NCBI GenBank assembly: GCA_039707655.1
Contig: CM077673.1
Location: 267,572,288-267,636,287, forward strand
DNA from: Elymus sibiricus
Taxonomy: Eukaryota > Streptophyta > Magnoliopsida > Poales > Poaceae
Length of the DNA: 64,000 nucleotides
Direction of reading: 5' to 3'
Shown here: positions 1-10,238 of the stretch, one piece after another
Numbering within the stretch: position 1 is the first letter of the stretch
Layout of the letters: each line of letters begins with the position of its first letter
Made by a program: the position numbers and the translations under genes
The notes under the pieces: generated by a model
Database searches by the model: none
Seen by the model: only the letters and a program-made list of their open reading frames with translations
Told to the model about the DNA's origin: nothing

Positions 1-3000
1 AATGGTCCACAATTTTTTTTTTGTAAAAAGGAGTGGATGGTCCCAACAGATAGGGCATGATTGTAGAAAAACCCAGAAAGTGGTTTCACTGGATTTGGAG
101 TTGGTATGAATATTTTAGGGATTTGCAAAGTGGATCATATATGAAGAAATGGTCCAATATTTGACATAGCAGAGTAGGTGTAAGGAAAAATGTTCATAAA
201 CTAAGACATGGTTTTAGATGCACCTAGGAACTTGGAGCACTCCATTTGGAGCTATAATGAATGACCTAGAGATTTTACAAGGTGGTCTTCAATAGTTCAA
301 ATTTGAATTTAAATTTGAACAGTACAAGAACTTGTATTGGAAAAATGTGGACGTGGCACCAAATAATAGGTGGCAATTTTAGGAGAATATAGAAATTTGA
401 ATCAATTAATTTGGATGTCACAAGAATATTCTATGAATTTTTGAATCTGCCAGAAAAAGAAAAAGGGAAAAGGGAGTTTACCGAAAGGCCTAAATGGCGC
501 ACAGGGCGAGGGATAGCTACTGGGCCGGCCCAGTGGCCCCACCGGGCTGCGCAAAGGCGACGTCGGAGGCGAATTCGCTGAAGTACGCTTTCGCCTGCGG
601 TAAAGGGCTTCTACGGGAGCCGTCTCCACTTAACTGGGGGGCCCGGGGCCTCAGCCACTTACAGGCGGGCCCCTCCTGTCGGGTTCTCCCCCCACCTCCC
701 GCTCGGGCAGGGGAGAAACAGAGGGGGGCGGCTGAGCCCGCGTCGGTGCCGCGCCCAGGCGACACAGGCCGTCTCCGGCGAGGCCCTGCCCACCCGCGAG
801 CTCGGGAGAGCATGCTCTACCGCCCTGGATGGGTTTCGGCGCTCAGGAGGGTCGGAGTTGGCCGCGGCATCGGCCATGGCGGAGGACGGCGGCGGCCGAG
901 ATGGGCAGCATGATATGGCCATGGGTAGGATGATATGGAGCACGGAGGAGGTCAGTGGCGAAGCAGGGGGTGTCTTGGTGAAGCTCAACAGAGGAAAGGG
1001 GCTCGGGAGTGCTGGGATTTGAGCGGGGCCGAGGCGGTGACATGGGGGCTATTGGAGGGGAGGCCGAGCTCTGGAGCTCGAGGGGATTGGCAATGGGAGT
1101 CCCTGGGAGTGGGAGGCGTAGCCTAGGGCGCGATAGGGAGCTCGGAGAGGGGAAGAAGTAGAGGGGCGACGAGGGGAAGCTCGGGAGCGCCTCGGATGCC
1201 CTCTGGGCATGGGGAGCACGCGAGCCAAAGCGGCCTTGGACCCTTGCTAGAGTCGGGGAGAGGCGTGGGTAGCCGAGGGGGGATTCTTGGCATGCTGGGG
1301 CATTCTGCCGCTGCTGGACATGCGCTACAGGACAAGGTTCGTCCGCAGGGCGCCATTCCTGCATGCCAATAGCTTGGTCACCACGCCAAATGATGTCCAG
1401 GACGCCAGGTTGGTCGGCTAAAAATGTCTAGTACCATAGGCACGCATGCTAAAGGGTAATGGTAAAATTTGGAAGGAGTAGGAGCAGTGTAGGTTGGGTT
1501 TCTATAGAGGGAAAGTTTGCAGCAGGAAAGTAGAGACTCATCTAAGGGGTTTATACTGGAGGGAAATTTGGATAAAACCTTGTCTAATGGCCCTACATAT
1601 GGAAGGACTGCATGTCCACCAATTATCAGCTCAGGGAGACAAGTAAATAGTGTACTTGTAGTTCAAGGCCACAATTTCTGCCAAAAACTAGTTTTAGAGG
1701 TACTGCTCATATTTTCCACATGAGCATGCCATATTTAGGTTTGTAAATGTGCATTAACATGCCAGAGGTGTTGTGGTAAAACTTGGGGACATCTGCATGC
1801 ATAGAATAATGGGAGAGAGAGGAAGAAAGGGCATGCCAAGGCTGTCCAAACAGTGAAAATGAGGGGTTTTACCCCCCAATAATTGAGATGAGGCTGTGGC
1901 TTTCTTACTGGAGGTAAAAGAGGTATGTGAGTGACTGTGGTAATAGTTTGGGAGCAAGGAGAATAAGTTAAGAGGGGGAAACAGTGACTTTTAGAAATGA
2001 CCAGAAGGTGTTTGATGATGATTTGGACAAGTAAATGAATACTACTTGCCTTGAGATTTAACATGGATAGATGGTGGTTAAAAATAAGGTTTTCCACCAA
2101 GTTTGAGATTTGTTGGAGAAAGTTGCCAATGTAACTTTGGCAAACCCTAGGAATGGGCAGAAACTGATTTCTATAGATCTACTCATGCAATTCTATTCCC
2201 CTTAATTCACCACTTTGTGTGGTGGCATTATTTGGGTATTAGAGCATACCCAAAAAGTTTGGGATCAAATAGAGAAACTTGACAATGAAAAATTCCCAAC
2301 TCTAGAAATCAGCAGAGAGGGGTTTGGAGGGGTTTGGACAAGTGGATATGTTCTCCTTGATGCACCACTTGGTGTGGATGCATTATAAGAGGATCAGAAC
2401 ATGTCCACAAAGATTCAGCATAATTAGAGACAGTTGGCAATGTAGAGTTGCTCAAATTTGGATCTGGACAGAGAGGGTTTTGGAATATTTTGGTGTATCA
2501 AATCAATTGGTTTTGAGATGAAATTTGCAAGATGATCACATATGTCATATGTGTCATTCCAGAATTTTCTTGGATTTATTTGAGAATATTTCTTATAGAA
2601 ATATTTCAAATGCTTGAAATAGGCAGAAATGGTTTTGAAGGGTTTTGTCCAATATTTTGAACATGACCATGTGTTGAAACTCTTATATATGGACAATGTA
2701 TGTCCACTGAGTTTTCCTAAATTTTCTCAAATATTTTGGAAGCATAAAATTAAATTTTCCCTATGAAAAACCATTTCTGGCCTTAAGAAAAAGCCTTTAA
2801 GTAAAATAGTAAAATAATATTTAAAATTAATATTTGGTGGTTTTGGGAAGTCATATATATAGTGGGTTTCAAATAAAGCCTTTGGGGCAAAACAATCCAC
2901 ACAATTTGAGGACTTGTAGTACAAACCTCAATTCAGGGGTTTTCGAAAAACTAAATTGAATAAATGCTTTTTGGCCAAAATAATATTTGATAAAAATAGT

Positions 3001-3226
3001 TTTAGGTCCTATACACATGGTATGATCATTGGACAATATTTTGGATCAAGGAAAAGAGTTCTTGAGAGTAGGAGGGAGTTTTATGAATATAGAGCACCAG
3101 CAAGCAATCAAACAAGCAAGCAAATAGCACACCAGTCAAACATTCATAGGCACTCAAAAAAATTTAATTGGCCCTAATTTTTGAGTCATGTTAACTTAGT
3201 CATGAGGCAAAACACAGGGTGTGACA
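1..3226. mobile_element. LTR-like block, left part outside the window
   Basis: About 3.2 kb without a credible gene. It is AT-rich on both sides of a GC-rich core (about 480-1380) that includes hydroxyl-rich and proline-rich chance ORFs. It ends with GGGTGTGACA at 3226, a terminus typical of long LTRs of Tekay/Del-type chromoviruses in grasses. No primer-binding site follows 3226, so the element body should lie to the left of the window, or the LTR is solo or truncated. A near-palindrome with 9-base arms (TTCAAATTT/AAATTTGAA) lies at 298-321. Orientation is not decidable here. The family assignment is an inference from general resemblance and the terminal bases. Confidence 0.45.
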
Positions 3227-3235
3227 CAAACGGTT

Positions 3236-3501
3236 TATTAATCTAAATTGTTTTTCTTTAGTCCCCGTATTAGCGTTGGTTAAAGTCAAGCTTTGGAAAC
3301 TTTGACCAAAGTTATAGACAACAATATTGACGTTACCATTAAAAATTAATACCATTAGATTCTTTATTGAATGTACTTTCACATCATCTATATTTGTCAT
3401 GGTAATTATTTCTATTTCTTTCTACAAAGTTGGTCAAACTTTATCAAGTTTGACTTCAGTCAACTCTAATATGCAGACTAAAGAAAAACGTAGGGAGTAA
3501 G
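3236..3501. mobile_element. Degenerate Stowaway-like MITE
   Basis: The two ends form a long imperfect inverted repeat: on the left TTTTTCTTTAGTCC then TTAAAGTCAAGC and CTTTGACCAAAG; on the right GGTCAAACTTTATC, TTTGACTTCAGTCAA and GACTAAAGAAAAACG. The right end ACGTAGGGAGTA is the complement of the TACTCCCT-type end of Triticeae Stowaway (Tc1/mariner) MITEs, which insert at TA. The left terminus has lost the CTCCCT bases, so it is decayed. It directly abuts the LTR-like block. It has no coding capacity; it would have been moved by a mariner transposase supplied in trans. Confidence 0.6.
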
Positions 3502-3795
3502 TGTCGTAGCTTCGTAGAAAAACAATACACGCCCCGCGATCTGTGCAAGAAGATATGATTTGATGGGACGCATGCTAGCAGGTCACCGCGCAGGCTGACC
3601 GGGATGCGTGCGAGTAGGTGTGTGAATTGATGGGAGGCGTGCTCGCTGCGCAGTTTTGCAGGGAGACGTGTCGTCAGGCGTGTGAATTAACGGTGCGCAT
3701 GACAGCAGTCGGGCGCGCAGGCGGCTCACCGCGAGGCAAGCCGTCCCTTTAAACCTCCGCCCGCCTCCCTCTTTAGTCCCAACTGCCCTTTATTA

Positions 3796-4711
3796 ATGGC
3801 GCCCGAGCCGCTGGTTTTGGCATTCTCGCTACACACAATCCTCTCTCCCCCCTGCATCCTCGCCGCCGTTCTCAATCGTCATCAGCGGCCTCACATCACC
3901 ACGGGAGGGAGTAACCACGTCGGGGCCAGTGAAGCACCCGAGCACAGCGTGAAGGTGGGCACAGAGATTGCCATTGTCGGAGATGACGTATCGCGCGGAC
4001 AGCAGCGCGGCCTTGACTTTGTCGCCGCCGTCGTGCTTCCCCAGCCATAGCCGGTGGTCCACAGCGACTCCGACGACCACTCCAGCGACGACAATGACTC
4101 AGACGAAGAACCGGTTGGTCATCTATACCCATTTTTGGTAAATACATATAATAGGCTGATTGGTTTGCTAACAACATTTGGCATTGCTGTCAATATTTGG
4201 AAAAATCGAAAGTTGGCAACCTTTTGTGAGATTGATAACGAGAATTGCTATGCAACCAATCTCTAGCCAACATTTGGCAGTTGCTAAAATATGGCATGCC
4301 AACATTTGGCATCAAACCAATTAGCTTTGATTTAGGGTTCACGTTGTCTCAAGATATATTATGTTTCATAATATCTGCCTTGTGAATTCGCATTATAAAA
4401 TATACGGACGTCACATTTTTTACTGTGTATAGGTGCTATCTGACGATGTGGACAATGGGGATGAAGACATCCAGGAGAGGTTCAAGAGGCAAATGCTCAG
4501 ACAGCTTATGGCTGGAATGCATAACAGACGTGTCAGGAAGAATGGGGGCTATGGATGCCTGTTCTGCAACCATAAGATTAACAACACGTATTGTAGTGTT
4601 CTGGCGCATGCAAGAGGACGAGCTGTTGGCTCCTTCAAGCAGAAGTATTCTCGCAGGATAGCACACGCTGCGTATGCCCAGTTCCTGGAGAATGTTAACG
4701 ATCAAGCATGA
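3796..4711 (+). pseudogene. Short two-exon gene with a zf-XS-like zinc finger, one in-frame stop
   Basis: Exon 1 would start at ATG 3796 and run to about 4113. Its 3' part is very acidic (SDSDDHSSDDNDSDEEP). An intron at 4114-4432 (weak donor GTTGGT, acceptor TATAG) leads to exon 2 at 4433-4711, which begins VLSDDVDNGDED and ends at TGA. Exon 2 holds GCLFCNHKINN followed by a basic helix with VLAHARGRAVGSF and AHAAYAQFLENV. This spacing (CxxC, then His, then Lys/His-rich helix) resembles the zf-XS domain of SGS3-like RNA-silencing proteins; that is an inference from pattern only. A TAG at 4048-4050 interrupts exon 1 in frame, so either the gene is broken, or the exon structure differs, for example an acceptor at that same TAG. 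GC-rich leader sequence and TTTAAA near 3750 would fit a promoter. About 190 residues, small for a functional SGS3-like protein. Confidence 0.4.
4155..4325. mobile_element. MITE-like inverted repeat inside the intron
   Basis: The termini GCTGATTGGTTTG (4155-4167) and CAAACCAATTAGC (4313-4325) are inverted copies with one mismatch in 13. Inside, AACATTTGGCA-type motifs recur in both orientations. A 171-base element with short inverted ends fits a small non-autonomous DNA transposon. No clear target duplication is visible. It lies wholly within the proposed intron of the zf-XS-like gene. Confidence 0.45.
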
Positions 4712-5177
4712 AGATGAGATGTTGGATTGAATCTATCTAGTTTGTGTGTATTATATCTATGCTTGTGTATTATATTTTTTCCGAGATTGAAACTGTGTGA
4801 CCACTTTCATTGTGCCGCATCATTTGTGTTCTGATTGGCCATCACACCGGAGTGCTAGTTTACTTCAAAGTAATATTTATGTAGGATTTATCACACACGG
4901 TTGGATCTAATAAAGCGTTTCCTCCGAGGCACATTATTCTAGGATAGAAAACCCTCAGCACCACTTAAAAAAAACCTTAGCACCCACACGTCACAAAACC
5001 CTCGCCCGCTCCCCTCCCACCTCCCCCTCCCCCTGTCCCTCCCCAGTAGCACCTACACTAACACTACTCCGGGACTCTTCATGCATGTCACCGCCTATCC
5101 CTGCGGCAACGACTTAGCTAGACGCATGTAGACGCCGTCGGCTGTCGCCAAACGCCACCGCATTTCGCCACTGCCGC
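4712..5177. other. Spacer between gene-like loci
   Basis: No gene or transposon recognised. The first part looks like a 3' untranslated region (TGTGTATTATATC repeats). The last part (about 4985-5050) is a pyrimidine-rich run of CCCTCCC motifs of the sort found in grass 5' leaders. Confidence 0.3.
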
Positions 5178-6126
5178 TTGCCGCGGCCCATCAGCACTGA
5201 CTTTCTCGACGCTGCTCGCTGTCGACCCAGGTCACCCGATTGCGGAATCTTCGGTACTGGTTTTTTCCCCATGAAGAACCAGGTAACTAATCTACTGAAA
5301 TATTTCCGCTCATCTCTTATCCCAGTCCATCGGCCCCTATTAATCACCCGTCCGAAATCACCGTGGATTCATGTTTCGTCTAGCTGATTCGAGGGTTTTC
5401 ATTCATAGAGTGTACAGTGCAAGGACACATCAGGGCTATGCAGCCTCGGCCAAAAAACCGAGGAGTTCCATCTCACCGTACCAGACGACTTCAAGAAGCG
5501 CACGGTATATTCAATCTCAGATTACCTGGGTTGACATGCATGGCCTATACTTTTTCTGAAACTATACTATATATTGCTACATTTGGATAATAGGTGCCAC
5601 ATGCAGCATTTACGTAAAATGTGATTTCTTCTTCTTCTTATTCGTCTCCTTCTATATTAGGCAAATTAATGTTGTATTGTTCTTTCGTTTATTCTCATAT
5701 ATATTTGCACGACATCATGGTCACATCTGTATACTTGTAATTTTTTGTCCTTTCATATCAACTGATGTGTTGTTCTTTCAACTACAACTCCCATACTATC
5801 ACATTACCCTGTTCTTTAGCAATCTTCTCACTTCCTGCAGTACATCCCTTGCTTTGCAATGACAACTGTAGCGGTAAATCTTGGCCTTTACATAACTGCA
5901 TACTTCAGGGATGTCATATTCAGCACAAACCATGGATTTACAATTGTTGTTTTCGTAAAACTTGATGAAGATTGTCACTCCTATTTTTAAGAAGGCCTTT
6001 GGGAAGAAATTTCTCTGTTTTATGTACTCAAAGTTGGCACTAAAATTACGGTGCACCTAAAAGAGCCTGACCATACGATAAATGCTAACTTCCCCGATGA
6101 CCTCCTCCGTCCACACTTTGTTGGAA
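5178..6126 (+). pseudogene. Unidentified split gene fragment, possibly B3-like
   Basis: Three coding-looking pieces with plausible splice sites. Exon A ends MKNQ at 5282 before GTAACT. Exon B starts after TTTCGTCTAG (5383) and carries EEFHLTVPDDFKKR up to a donor at 5505 (GTATAT). Exon C starts after TTCCTGCAG (5841) and ends at 6126 before GTAAGT. Exon C reads GFTIVVFVKLDEDCHSYF, a TAA at 5988-5990, then LWEEISLFYVLKVGTKITVHL. The run of alternating hydrophobic strands with a GLW..LKVG motif is reminiscent of plant B3 DNA-binding domains, but I cannot confirm it. The TAA makes it a pseudogene unless exon C is really two exons. It directly precedes the F-box pseudogene on the same strand, so both could be remains of one locus. 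Confidence 0.3.
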
Positions 6127-6334
6127 GTAAGTGTTCTTTCTAGTATCTGCATGTTGACTTGCGTAGCAATATCAAAGTAAATGTGTAGTATTTCAGCAAC
6201 CAATTGGGATTTCATTTTGTAAATCTGTTAAAACTGTTCCTACCTGGTAACTTGTAATTACCAATGCACTACTCTTTCGCCCTGATCTAGCTACATAATC
6301 ACTATCCTCCCACTGCTCTACTATTGACATAAAG

Positions 6335-8289
6335 AGCCACCGACGGCCATTCTCCGGATGTGGATGTCGAGGTTGTCAGCAAGCGGAGGCGGGCTGAGCC
6401 AGAAACACAAGCGCCTCCGATAGGCCTAGACTTCATCAATAGCCTCCCCGTTGATATGTTGAGAGTCATCGTTCCCTCCTCCCTATCGAAGATGGCATGC
6501 GCACAACCATCCTCTCCCGGTGGTGGCGCCCCCTATGGCGCTGCACCCCTCTCGGCATCATCAGCGAGCACATGCTCTGCACTGGCTATCGCAAACGCTT
6601 GGATGCATTGTCCCAGATCCTCGGCACGCACTGTGGCTCAATCAAAGGCCTTACTATGGGCAAGTTTCGTTCCAAAGGCAAGGATCGAGCCAAGCTTGAC
6701 GAGTGGTTCTTATCGACTGCCCTAGATCATCTCGAGGAGCTAACTTTTAATGATGGACATATGCGCCCGCTGCCACCCTGCGCGCTGCGCCTCGTGCCAA
6801 CGCTGCGCATCGCTAGGTTCATGAACTGCCATTTCCCCCAGATTAACGCCAATCCCGCTCTTTTGCTACCTCGACTGAAGCACCTTGAGCTCGTCGCCAT
6901 CTGCATCCCCAACGATGACATGGAGCGTCTACTTCGCGGCTGTACTGTGCTCGAGTACCTTCATCTTCAGGCGATCAATGGGTTGAGTAGCCTCCACATC
7001 ACCTCCATGTGTCTTCGGACAATTTGTGTGTGGGTGCTGCAACAGGAGATCGCACAAGGTGAATCACGAAATGGTCATTGCCTTTACTTGAGAAAGTAGT
7101 TCTTGTTAATCAACAAGGTCCATGCGCCGAAATTGACAGTGTTAGGCTACTCTAGGGATGAACGAAAAGCTCGAAGCTCGCGAGCATAATGATCGCTCGG
7201 TTGTTCGGCTCATTTCGGCTCGTGCTCGTTTGTTAATGAACCAAGCTGGACAGTGTTTTTTGCTCGTTAATATTAACGAGCTTTATGATCGAGCAAATGA
7301 GTTTCGCGAGCTAACTCGTTTAGCTCGATAATTTCCAATAGTTTTTCTAAGAAATAGATAATTTCCAATAGTCGAACTTTGAGACTCCTTTAGTTCAGCC
7401 CACTAGTAATGTGGTGCTATTTACCCCAGCCTAGGGGCCCAGCGCCCCAGCCCACTTCGGCCTGGACTTATGGCCAGGAGACCTAGATTCAGTCAACCAC
7501 GTTACCACGACTCCAGACTCCTTTCCATGACCACGAGCCAGCCGCTACTCGCCCGTCAACTTATCTGAACTTTTTTTTGGATCCATAACCGTCCAGGTAC
7601 AACAGTCGCCCTCTTCTCATTCTTGAATTAACATTTTTTTCTCTATTCAAGATGTATGTTCGTCTATCATCCAGAAAATTATATCAACAAGCTCGACCCC
7701 GTATCTACGCACAATGAATGTCTTTACAGTAGAATCTATCGGCCCCGACCTGGACCAAGTTGTCAGATTGCTAAGATGCTTTCCGTGCCTCGAGAAGCTA
7801 CATGTCGAGGTGATGCTCTTGCATGTTAAATTTTAACGGCAAGGGAGTTCAATTTTTGAAACCCTGCAAATCATAAGAGGTCCCTTGTGTGTCCAAGCAC
7901 TAATACATTGTCTTCTTTTGCAGATACGGTTAAGCCCGGTAGTGGATAATGTGATGCAATATAACAATCCCATCGAATGTCGTGATCTCCATCTCTCAGA
8001 AATTACTTTGAACTCCTACCGAGGCACCTTACCGGAGATTATATTCGCCAGTTTCTTTGTTGTGAGAACAAGTGTGCTAAAGATAATGAGATTTTCCCTA
8101 CATTTATTGCGCAAAAAATGGTTTGCTGATCAGCGCCGGCGACTAGGACGGAATGGAAAAGGCTCTACAGAAGCTCAATTTCGTTTTGTAACTTCAGTTG
8201 ACAGACTATTCGGAAGTCCTTATGTCAAGCCCATAAATGACATGTCAGTGGCGGATCCCTTTGCAGAAATATTAAAGTTGCGAAACTAG
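6335..8289 (+). pseudogene. F-box / LRR / FBD protein pseudogene
   Basis: F-box proteins of this large grass family act as substrate adaptors of SCF ubiquitin ligases. The F-box start LDFINSLPVDMLRVI (about 6427-6473) breaks by a one-base deletion near 6473, and the reading continues one frame over with DGMRTTILSRWWRPLW. Leucine-rich segments follow (LEELTFNDGHM, LPRLKHLELVAI, CTVLEYLHLQAI). More frameshifts come near 7030 and 7090. An AGCTCG-rich repeat block then interrupts the gene at about 7155. Coding resumes at 7652-7809 after TATTCAAG (GPDLDQVVRLLRCFPCLEKL) and, after an intron ending TTTTGCAG, at 7924-8289 with the FBD-like tail (NPIECRDLHL, ADQRRRLG, SVADPFAEIL) and a TAG. The order F-box, LRR, FBD is complete, so the locus decayed after being full length. 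Confidence 0.75.
7155..7345. repeat. AGCTCG/CGAGCT-rich repeat block inside the F-box pseudogene
   Basis: Dense alternating AGCTCG, CGAGCT, GCTCGTT and AACGAGC words in both orientations, able to fold extensively. It marks the point where LRR coding is lost. The stretch on to about 7640 (GC-rich, then a T-rich tract before the TATTCAAG acceptor) shows no homology I recognise and behaves as intron or inserted DNA. Such AGCTCG repeats are common in plant dispersed repeats; the class is unknown. A short direct repeat ATAATTTCCAATAG follows at about 7327 and 7358. Confidence 0.4.
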
Positions 8290-8617
8290 TAGTAATATCA
8301 GTATGAACCTATCATATATGTTCCTGTTCAGCTGATCAGCGCGAGCGTCTGGAGCTGCATGACAAAGTTTCTACATAAGCTGAATTTCATTTCTATTATC
8401 GGTTTGAACCTTGTAATCTTTGAATTTGAGCCTTAATGCTGGAATTTGAACCTTTGTACTATTTCTGTCATTTGTGATACAACCATGCAAATGGCATCTT
8501 ATGAGGGAGACTAGTATTTTGCTAGTACCGTCTTTTCATTAGTATGCAATGGACGATTAATATCTGGACATTAATATGCAATTGACGATTAATATCCGAA
8601 CCTTAAGAAGCAGAACC
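8290..8617. other. 3' flank of the F-box pseudogene
   Basis: AT-rich sequence without coding potential. It contains short repeated words (GACGATTAATATC at about 8552 and 8585; AATTTGAACCTT-like words at 8420-8460). Nothing else is recognised. Confidence 0.3.
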
Positions 8618-8637
8618 ATGACCGAGGGTATCCTGCG
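8618..8637 (+). pseudogene. First codons of exonuclease-like copy A, cut by a retrotransposon
   Basis: ATG at 8618 opens MTEGILR and runs straight into the CTGCG target duplication (8633-8637) of the gypsy element that begins at 8638. The sequence resumes after the element at 14730 with GGCTCCAATGGCGCTCCC (GSNGAP). The neighbouring copy B starts with SNGAP at the same place. The insertion therefore hit the very start of this copy. Confidence 0.6.
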
Positions 8638-9689
8638 TGTCGTCATTTTCTCACGACAGATGCCATGGGGTGGCTTATCGAGAGTGGTTGGGGCCGAAGG
8701 ACGCCGACGGGCTCCGGGAGCGGGATTAGGCACAATCGGTGAGGGACACACGATGTACCCAGGTTCGGGGCCCTCCATGCGAGGTAACACCCCTAGTCCC
8801 GCTTATCTGGTTGATGGGTGTTCGGTGTTACAATGGTGCTCCTTGAGCTGTTTGTCTAGAGGGAGAAGAAGGAGCAGCCGCCTCTTCTTTCCTTGCTACG
8901 TGGGAGTGAGAGTGTAGTACGGAGTGGACGTCTCGTGCTTGCCTGCCCCATGCGCGGGGGGCTCGGGGGGGGGGGGGTTATAGGCCAACCCCCCGGCTTA
9001 CAATATTCCTAAGATACTAAAGAGGGCACCCGGCTGGCAGCCTCTCCGGCCAGCCAGGGGGCCCGCCGCCTGGGTCGTCCTGTCGCTCGTAGGGCCCGCC
9101 GGCTGCGCGGTCCCATCGCCAACTGGGGCCCGACAGCCGGGTCTTCTATTGGCCTGCATCCACCTACCGCGGCACGGGCCGCCCCGTCCGGCGTCGTCTT
9201 GCGCCCGCCGGCCGAAGTCAATGGTACGGCCGACCACGCTGTAGCCATGCCGGGGCAGGTGGTGGAGTGGACGGCGGCGTGGCAGCACTCTTGCCCCGCT
9301 GGGTCTCGATCAGTCTCGGTCAGCGGTACGGCCGCCCGGACTGTAGCCGCTCCTGCCCGTGCATCAGCAGTCGCTGTAGCCACACCGGAGCAGGTATCGG
9401 AGTGGATGGCGGTGTACTTGGTCGCAGTGGGAGGGGACGGGTGCCTGCCCGTCCAGAGGTCAGTGGAAGGGCCGGCCGTAGGGCAGCCGGCCGCGGGCTG
9501 GCCGGGGGCGGGGCGACTGGCCCCGGGCCAGCCGGCCGCGGGCCAGCCGGCAGCGGGCCTGCCAGTAGCTAGCCAGCCGTGGGCCAGCCGGCGGTACGCC
9601 AGTCGGTCGCGGACCAGCCGGTCGTACGGTTTTTTCAGAAGGGGTTGGACTCACTAGTCTTGGCCTACCCAGGGGTAATAACCCCGTCA
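8638..9689 (-). repeat. 3' LTR of the gypsy element (element sense)
   Basis: It is 1052 bases and GC-rich. Bases 9470-9620 contain a ragged short repeat of GCCAGCCGGC/GGCCGCGGGCC words that differs in copy number from the other LTR. It holds long ORFs on both strands caused by GC richness. Over the first ~170 bases I count about seven differences from the partner LTR, so the insertion is not recent. Confidence 0.9.
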
Positions 9690-10238
9690 GTAGTCCCCGA
9701 AGCCGGCGGGGGCCGCGTCCGCCTGACGTGGGGGAACCGGCGGCTTCATCCGGTGGTGCCTGCCTATCCCGTGGGATCGACCGGTCAGCCATGCCGGCAA
9801 CCGCTCCGACGCCTCGGGACCTGTCGCGCAGCTTCGGGCCCCGTGCCGAACCGCGGCGCGCCACGCGGGGCGTAATGATGCTGAGGGCCCCGCACCTGGG
9901 GCCCGACGGGACGTCCCCCTGGACATAGCCCAATAGACCTCGGGCCTAGCCCAGTAGGCCTCGACCCGCAGGCTGGGATCCTCTGTGCCCGGACCCCAGC
10001 GGCCGCGGCCCGCGGTGCCCACGTTCCGCGGATTCCCCGGGGGAGTGGGCGCAGTTAATCCCCACGTCCCCCGGGCGTTGCCCCGTATTTGTAAGGGGAG
10101 GGGGAGGGGCGGAGGCAGTTCGCGCACCCCTCTCCCCATCGTCTTCCTCCTCTCGCAGTCCGTCGCTTCGGCTCGCGCGGCAGCCCTGCTCGCCTGTTTC
10201 CTTGCGCTCGCTTGCCTCGGAGATGGCCGACGGTCCCT
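9690..10238 (-). other. 3' untranslated region of the gypsy element
   Basis: GC-rich, no recognisable protein in any frame. In element sense it begins where RT homology stops (10238) and ends with the purine-rich tract before the LTR. The abrupt switch marks the edge of the internal deletion that removed most of pol. Confidence 0.6.

Noticed and set aside
494..1364. Long ORFs on both strands in a GC-rich block
   Set aside because: They overlap each other in several frames, are composed of Ala/Pro/Arg/Gly, have no domain, and lie inside an LTR-like block.
8576..8917. 113-residue ORF across the gene/LTR junction
   Set aside because: Chance fusion of the first codons of exonuclease-like copy A with LTR sequence.
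9009..9933. ORFs of 100-157 residues on both strands
   Set aside because: They sit inside an LTR with GCCAGCCGG repeats; the same frames are disrupted in the partner LTR.
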